DNA of 7,557 nucleotides, from contig CAYWRU010000106.1 in assembly GCA_964460795.1 (NCBI GenBank), positions 1-7,557 on the forward strand, written 5' to 3'. Positions 1 through 7,500 of the stretch are shown here, one piece after another. Below the pieces are notes generated by a model. The model was not told the origin of the DNA and ran no database searches. It worked only from the letters and a program-made list of their open reading frames with translations. Source of the DNA: CAZOOM01 sp964460795. GTDB taxonomy: Bacteria; Omnitrophota; Omnitrophia; Omnitrophales; Aquincolibacteriaceae. Position numbers and translations under genes: made by a program. The stretch's first letter is position 1. Every line of letters begins with the position of its first letter.

Positions 1-1570
1 AACTTACTTTTAATCAATATCAAAACAAACTTCCAAAGTTCATCTGGCCAAAAGATTATTTATTATGAAAAAGTACTTTTAAGCTCAATTTATTTTCCGG
101 ACGGGTCTTATTTAAAATATAAGCGCCGGAAAAAGGGGAGCCATTGGAATCTTACCTTGGCCCAGGAGTCGCTGTCCGCGTCCCAGCAGAACAAAGCGGG
201 ATCTTTGGCAGAAGAAATTTGGTACGATTCCCAGGCCCGTTTGGAAGAGGTCCTTTTTCGCGACGGCCGCACCCTTGAATTTTCGGAAGGCCGGATTTCC
301 TCTGTGTATGACGCCCAGGGAAAACTCTCCACCTTTGAATATCTCTTTAAAGACGGCCTTCCGGCCGGACTTAATATTTCCCAAGGATCGAATGCCCTGC
401 ATTTCGATGCCGCGGGATATTTAACTGATATTCAAAATGAGACCGGAAATTTAGTACGAAGTCCCGCGGTTTCTGGTTTATTGAGCGATCAGGAAATATC
501 TGAGCTTTTAATTCGCTTGGCGGGCGGCGAAACCCTTTCCGATTTTGAACTGGATCGGGACGGGCATTTGACGGATGGCTTTTTAAAACTTCAAAACGGC
601 ATGCGGCTTAAAATCGAGCATAGTGTTCTTACGGGATTTGAAGCCGTCGATGGACGCTTTTATGACATTGTGGAATCCAATGGAAAAAAGCGGGCGCTTC
701 TCAAAAGTTGGAATTTGCCCGAACAATTCAAAGTAGTATTTGACGGCAGCTCCATTTCAGAAATTCTCTTTCCGGATCAAACGGCTCTCATTCCGCTGGT
801 TTCCGGAGACTCCTTGGAGGTTCAGGGCTACGAGCGGAGTTTTGAAAACGGAAATATTCTGACCTATGACCGCCAGGGGAAGGCAAAGACTTTGCGGGTC
901 ATGAGAATGAATCAGCGGGTTCCGGAAGTAGAAGTGTTTCAGATTCGAACGGATGTAAATTCGAGCGGGACGCTTCAGGCCGTTTATCTGGAAAGCGCAG
1001 ATCATTGCTACACCTTCAGCGGAGCCGGATCTCTTGTTTCTGCCGGATGCGGCGATGTGCGCTCGGAATATAACCAAGGAGTCATGACCAAGCTAACGAC
1101 TCCGTTTGGAAGCATTCAAATGCCTCAGTGGAATGAACAGGGGATGATTTCCGGAAAAGCGCAAATGCTGGACGGCAGTGTCCTGACTCTTGAAAAGGGG
1201 ATCCTTGTCCACGCGCTCAAGTCTAACGGGACTGAAATTTTTTATTCCGGCGGAAGAATAACGCGTATTAAAACCTCGCAGAATACTTATGACCTGGAAT
1301 ACTCAGGGGCGGATACTCATCCGGAAAATATTCAAATCCGAACCCATCTTCAAGGGGTTGAGGTAACGTATCCTTTAATCTCCTTTTTATCCGATCCCGA
1401 ACTTTATGATTCAAGCCTGGAAACGGATTTGTCTGAAATTCAATCGTTGTTATTTTCACGACCGCTCCAAAACACCTTGAACAATCGGTTAGGAGTTGAC
1501 AGTCATTTGAATTCGACAGAGCTCACGTTTGCTCCGACTTCTCAGGATTCAACACGCGGCACTATTTATG
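1..1570 (+). other. N-terminal YD/RHS-like beta-repeat region
   Basis: Residues 1 to about 523 consist of short beta-strand units with turns of the form DG, SGG or xxxG, read as DGRTLEFSEGRI, SVYDAQGKLSTFEY (304-345) and LTYDRQGKAKTL (862-897). These fit degenerate YD repeats, whose usual core is YxYDxxGxL followed by a DG-containing turn. In RHS and TcdB proteins such strands spiral into a shell or stalk. The repeats here are far from consensus and irregular in spacing, so the fold assignment is an inference from motif style. Two cysteines, residues 336 and 350, are close enough to form a disulfide. From about residue 440 the sequence becomes less repetitive (LISFLSDPELYDSS and following) and acts as a linker to the VCBS array. 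No signal peptide or membrane segment is present. Confidence 0.6.
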
Positions 1571-4500
1571 AAATCAGCGGCGTTTATGCGCCCGAGTGGT
1601 CCAATGTCTGGATCGATCAGAACGATTCAAATTTAGGTTATCTCCTGAGAAATATAACCATGGACGTGCACGACCACATGCCCGGCACCACCGCGGCGCT
1701 CGTCGATATGAACGGCGATGGACTTCCGGACCGTGTTTATTTGAATGAAATGGTAAATGTGGGCTACTGGTGGGTCCAGCTGAATAATGGAAGTTCTTTT
1801 GGGGCGCCGGTCCAATGGACGGGTGTGAATATGAATGCCGATCCGTCGGTGAAAGGCAGTTTCACCGCGACCATGGGAACGCTCCGCTATTATGAAGGAC
1901 GCCACCCGCAGGTCATGGGAGACCTTGTGGATTTAAATGGAGACCACCGGCCAGACCGCCTCATGCATCTCTTTCACGGCGAATCCGAGTGGCTGGTCCA
2001 GTTCAATAATGGACACGGTTTTGATCCTACGGTCATTTGGGGAGGCAGCAGGCCTCAAGCGGCAAGCCAGCAATCATCTGCCGCGACCTATTCTTCCGAA
2101 GTTCGCAATGATGCCGCTGGAAAATTCATCCAGGAACTCGTCGCCGATTTAGTAGATCTTGACGGCGATGGTTTAGTGGACCGAGTGGTGCGTCCCAATG
2201 CGCCGCCTTACACCCAGTGGTTTTTCCAGAAAAATCTGGGGAATGGTTTTGCAGATCCAGTCTTGTGGCGGGGTGTTGACACGTCTTTTGATCCGGATGT
2301 CAAAATTGCTTCAGCGCTGGATTGGTATTTCTGGTCGTCTTCAATCACGCTAAAAAGCGGACTTCGCGATCTGAATGGCGACAAACGTCCTGACCGGTTG
2401 CTGCTTAAGGGTGTGAATCCTGCGGAGGAAACTTCCGCCCTTGTTTGGTATGTCCAGTGGAATAACGGCGAGGGATTTGATCCGGCAGTGCTTTTCGATG
2501 ATACGATTCGCCGCATTCCCACGACGCCGAGCGCGATTCGCGGCACTTCTTTCTATTACTTTTCGGATGAATCGGCCGAGCGCTGGATCCAGACCGATCT
2601 TCGCGATGTGACCGGCGATGGAATTTTGGATCGTATCACGGTCGACAATGACTGGGAGCATGCGCAGTCGACTTGGTGGATCGAAGAAGGAACGGGTCTG
2701 GCCTGCGGACAAGTTACGGCAGGGCAATCTTGCGGATTCAAATCCGCCGTGGCGTGGAACGGAATTTACGGAACCAATGCTGAAGAATCCATGATCGGAG
2801 TGGACAATCAGATTTTCCGGTCGTGGGATTGTTCGGGCGGATGCGGGCCGGAGATTGACGGACGCAGTCCTTCGCAAGTCAGCTCAAACACGGATCTCCA
2901 GGACATGAACGGCGACAAACTCTTGGACCGGATCATTTTCAGCCGTTCCCAGAAAAAATGGCTCGTGCAGTTTGGAACAGGACACGGATTTCTTCCGGTC
3001 CAGGAAATGGCCCTCGAGGGCCTTGGCGTGAATCTCCATCCCGAAGAGCAAGAAGGGTATCAGCTTGCGATTGAACCCTCACACGGACAAATTAACTTCG
3101 CGGCCAACGGCAATTTCAGCTACACGCCGGCCGCGGAATTTTTCGGTCTTGATACCTTCACTTACGAAGATGGAAACGGGACCCGGAAAACTGTGACCGT
3201 GAATGTTAAACATGAGGCGCATTCTTTTACCGCAAGCGATCAATACGCCCTTGAATTTTCTGATCCGGCTCTCGGTGAGGCGAGCGGTGTCTTTGACGGC
3301 TCTCAAGCCCTTCTGGAATTTTCAGACAGCCCGGATTGGGCGCTTGGCACACGCGATTTTACGATCGAAAGCCGGGTGAAATTTTCCGCGCTTCCTGAAC
3401 CCGGAAAATATGAAATGCTGGCCGGACAATGGGTCACAGGCCAGAAGAGCTTCAGCACCTTTCTTTACAACGATGCCGGTACTTACAAACTGGCCTTCTA
3501 TTATTCCCAGGACGGTACCACCGTGCTGGGAAGCACTTTTACCATTCCCACTCCGGAGATGGGTAAGTGGTACCACGTGGCTGCGGTACGCAGCGGTCCT
3601 GATCTTGAAATGTATCTCAACGGAGTCCAGGCGGGACCAACAGTCAATATCGGAAATATTTCAATTGCTGATACGGCCGCACCGCTTTCTTTGGGGGCTG
3701 CCAATCACGGTGCCAATCATTTGCTAGACGGAAATTTAGATGAACTCAGAATCTCAAGTACGGCGCGCTGGACTTCTAATTTTACGCCTCCCACTTCGGA
3801 ATACGAGCGGGATGCAAAAACGCTCCTTCTCTTTCATTTCAATCAAGAAGAAGAAACAGCGGGGAAGGAGACGGTTCCTCCGGCTCCTCTCGTTTCCGCT
3901 GATTTTGAAGTGAAAGGGGGTACGGTCCTGAGCGCCAATGTAAATAGTCTTATTAGGCNNNNNNNNNNCGGCGATTTTTTTGTGGCAGGGAGGGGGGTGC
4001 CCCGGACCGGTCTTTACAATACGCTGCATGTAAGTTTAAAAGCCGCGCGTATCTTATCCGCTGCCGAAGGACATGTGGAAATCCGGCTTCGTGATAAACA
4101 TGGCGATCTTATTCAAAGCTGGAACATCTCGGATTTAACTCCTGACTGGCGTGATATTCTGCTCCCCTTAGACTCTGCAGCACCGGACGCCTCACAAATC
4201 GAAATTCAGCTGGTGGATGCTGCGGGAAAAAATTTGAATGTTCCTGTATATACCGACAGCCTGACGCTCACGACGCTTCGTCCTGCAGATCCGGCATTTT
4301 GGATGGGGGAGCTTCTGGTGAGCGCTTCCAATCTTTCCGCAGTCCGTGGAGCCGGTTCGCTCAATCTTCAGAATTTTATGAATCCTGCGGCGCTGGATGG
4401 AAGTGCGTACCTCCAGACTTTGACAAATTCTGGAATCGTGAATGTACTTCCCGGCGTTGAAGCCGAGATCGAACTTCCCTCGGGAGAAGGAGCTGTCACA

Positions 4501-7500
4501 AAGGCTACGACGGTCTCTGGTGAGCAGATCACCTATCAAGGAAACCAAATGACCCGGCGCGAACTGCTGGATGGGACGGTGGTGACTTTTTCTGTTCCGG
4601 ACGAAACGCATCCGCAGAGCGAGAGTCAGACGATCACGCGTGAAGATAGGGCCACGGAAACCTTGAGTTCGAGTTACGGGCGCGTGAGAACGGTTTCGCG
4701 TCCGGATATCACGCTTACGGATGGAACGGTGAAGCATCAAGCTCCGCTTCAATATTCATATGAATTCGTTGCAAGTAACTCGGATCAAGTAGAAGTCACG
4801 ACTGTGTTTGATCCGGATTCCGGAGAACGTGAGCGCTACGCCGGAGGTCTTTTAATTGAAAGAATTTCTACTAACGGAGTGAGTAAGAAATTTACCTACA
4901 ACTCCAAGGGAGTACTATCGAAAACCGAGATTTTTTATAAAGAACGCTTAGTTCAAACCTTCTGGCACGAGACGGCAGAATCCGGAATCAAAATTCTGAT
5001 CACGGAAGCCGGGGTGCGGGAAGAATACGATACGGCGGGAAAACTTCTGGCTTACACCACTCCGGAAGGTTTCCGCTACGAACTTTCCGAGTCCGAAGCC
5101 ACGCGTCTTCAGGAATCACGCATCGTAACGCAGCCCATTGAACTGGCCGGCGGCCGCACGATCGATCTTGAAATTCCTTACATCACAGAATCAACCGTCC
5201 CTTGCACGGGAAATTCATGCGAAAAAATCACCCAGACAAAATTGACAAGCTACACCTCGGCCTCGGGTGAAAAGGCCTCTTACGGCACCGGAGGAGATCT
5301 GGATTCCGTTTTACTCACAAACGGCACCCTGATCTCTTTTGATAGAGTCACGATCACCGACGTCACGGATGAAGAAACGCAGGAGATTAAAGTGACGCGC
5401 ACGCTCGATGAAGTGAGCGTGATCGATTCCAGCGGCACGGTCACGAAATTTAAAAATGGAGAGCCTTTTGAAACGGTTTCTCGTTCAGGCGTAAAAATAG
5501 ATCTGCGGTCGGAGTCCGGCGGGCTTTTAAATCCAAGCGAAGCGGCTCAGTTTCACTACGATCTGGCAAAAAAACTTTGGCAGGAGACGGTCCTTGCCAA
5601 GTGGGATGAATTTCAGCTCACCGGAACCCGGGAGGTTTTGATTGAGCGCGACAAAGACGGCAAGATGCTCACCCGGCAAATGGGGGAAGGATCAGTCGAG
5701 CTTTATGAAAATGGAAAGATCGCGCAAATTCTGTCACGAACAGGGGAGCGGCTGGTTCAGTATACTTACGATTCAGACGGAAATCCCACGAAGATTGATC
5801 TTGAAGGATCGCGCCGCCGTTTAAAAAATTCCATTCTGAAACTTCAGGCTGAGGTGGCCCAGAACCGCGAAGAAGCGATTTTGGGAGTCCTCGAGCGCGA
5901 AAAGGTCCTTGATCAAACCATCCGCGGCGAATATGAGGCCATCCGCTCGCGGTTACTCGCCGTCCTTGCCCAGATTCAAAACCAGCGGCAAACAATCGGA
6001 GCCATTTCCATTAAAGGAAAGCAGGGCAGAGAAATCTTAGGAGATGCTTTTTCCCAGATTGAACTTGCGGAGAGCCAGGTCTACGGCGCGCTCGCGGATC
6101 TGAAGGTCAAGACCGATGAAGCGCTTCAGGATCTCACGACCCAGGTTCGGGATGCCCTTGTGAATATTGAAAAAGAATCCAAAGAAACACAGGACGAAAT
6201 CAAGGCACGCGAGACCGACGCCCTTTACTCCATCCTCGTCCAGGAAAATCTTCCTGTCATCACCCACTGGTACCGCAAAATCCTGGGCCGAGATCCTTCG
6301 AAGGCGGAGCTGTATCGAACCTTAGGCATTGAAGAGGTGACTGAGGAACCCGCTGACACAACGACTCATACGGACGAGGAACCGAAAAAGACGCTGCGCT
6401 ATATCACAGTGCCTTACCTGGATTCAGAAAGGCGGTTGAATCTTCAAAAACTAAAAGATGATTTGAATCAAGGGACTGAAGCTGCAGAACGGAATGCAGA
6501 AAATACGGCAATTAAGGCTCTTGTGCATGAGAAGTTAGGCTGTCTGATAGAAAGCTGCCAACCCAGCACAGCGCTTATCGAATGGCTGGGTTTGACCGGA
6601 AGCTCAGAGCTGGTTGATTTTCAACCCATGGAAATCCAGAGCATTTTGAATTGGCTGGATTTGAGATCCGCTCACTTCGGTCAGTCGGCATTTCTTGCTT
6701 TGGAAGAGCTTCTCAAGGAGAAAAATAAAAATCCGAACCGTGTTGAACTCGCCGCCCGTTTGATTTTGACGGATATTGTGACCGGAGCGATGACGCCTCT
6801 TGAAGGCGCGGAGCAGGATCTGGTTATTTCCCTTCATGCTCTGCGTCTGGTTGCGAAACACTACGGGCTTGAAAGTTTCTCCTATCAAATGTCTTTCGAG
6901 GCGTTGGAAGTCATGTACAAAACCGCGTGCGGGGGACTGTCCCCGCAGGGGACTGTCCCCTCACCGTGCAATTTCCGGGCGGTGGTTCACATTAATGGAA
7001 ATCATTATGTGGTGGTAACCGGCATTCAGGAAGTCCGGGATGAAAAAGGAAATCTCATCGACCATCAGGTGACTTATATCGATCCGGGAATAGGCCCGGA
7101 ATCTCAGCTTGAAGTGCAAACGCTGAGCAGAGAAGAATTTGAAAAAACCTGGCTTGTCCCTACTCCATCTCAAAATAATTTCGGATATGTCCTCATGTCT
7201 CACCCCCTACCCGCTACAGTTTCAAATGCGCAGTATGTTCAGCTCACCGCGCATCAGGAAATGGCGGTTCGCGGCGCTTTCTTTGGTTTTATCAAGACAA
7301 TGTTCAGCAAGCTGGGTGAAATTTTAAAAACAGGAATCAAGGCACTGATCGATTCCGTGAAAGCGGTGGTGAACGGATTGGTCAATGCCTTTAAAGCGTT
7401 TTTTCAGGGATGGTGGGACCAATTCAAAGGTTTTTTTACTTTTGATTTCTCTCTCATGCTGAAGGGGTTGAAAGAGATGTTTGTGGATTCCATCGGAGAA

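Noticed and set aside
601..603. First in-frame ATG as a possible gene start
   Set aside because: Protein-like sequence with YD motifs is already present from the first codons, so translation starts upstream of the window; no ribosome binding site stands out before 601.
2350..2877. 175-residue open frame on the minus strand
   Set aside because: It is antisense to the VCBS repeats, whose calcium loops prove the + frame is the coding one; no domain or plausible ribosome site seen.
1699..2931. Dockerin-type repeats
   Set aside because: The loops do share D-x-N-x-D ligands, but they are 71 to 99 residues apart and followed by WxVQxNNGxGF strands, which fits VCBS/FG-GAP blades and not a pair of short dockerin helices.
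4192..4752. 186-residue open frame on the minus strand
   Set aside because: It lies opposite the continuous domain-bearing + frame, is rich in Arg, His and Ile in the way antisense shadows are, and shows no recognisable domain.
6541..6576. Cys2186 (SCQPSTAL) as the C39 nucleophile
   Set aside because: The local pattern resembles CGPxAL, but the distance to His2335 is about 149 residues, much more than usual, and Cys2181 beside it suggests a disulfide. It is kept only as an alternative in the C39 finding.
6932..6960. Double palindrome as a transcription terminator
   Set aside because: There is no T-rich tail and the open reading frame continues for at least 600 bases beyond it.
6932..6960. 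Double palindrome as a CRISPR array
   Set aside because: Only two 13-base copies with a three-base spacer are present; CRISPR repeats and spacers are much longer.
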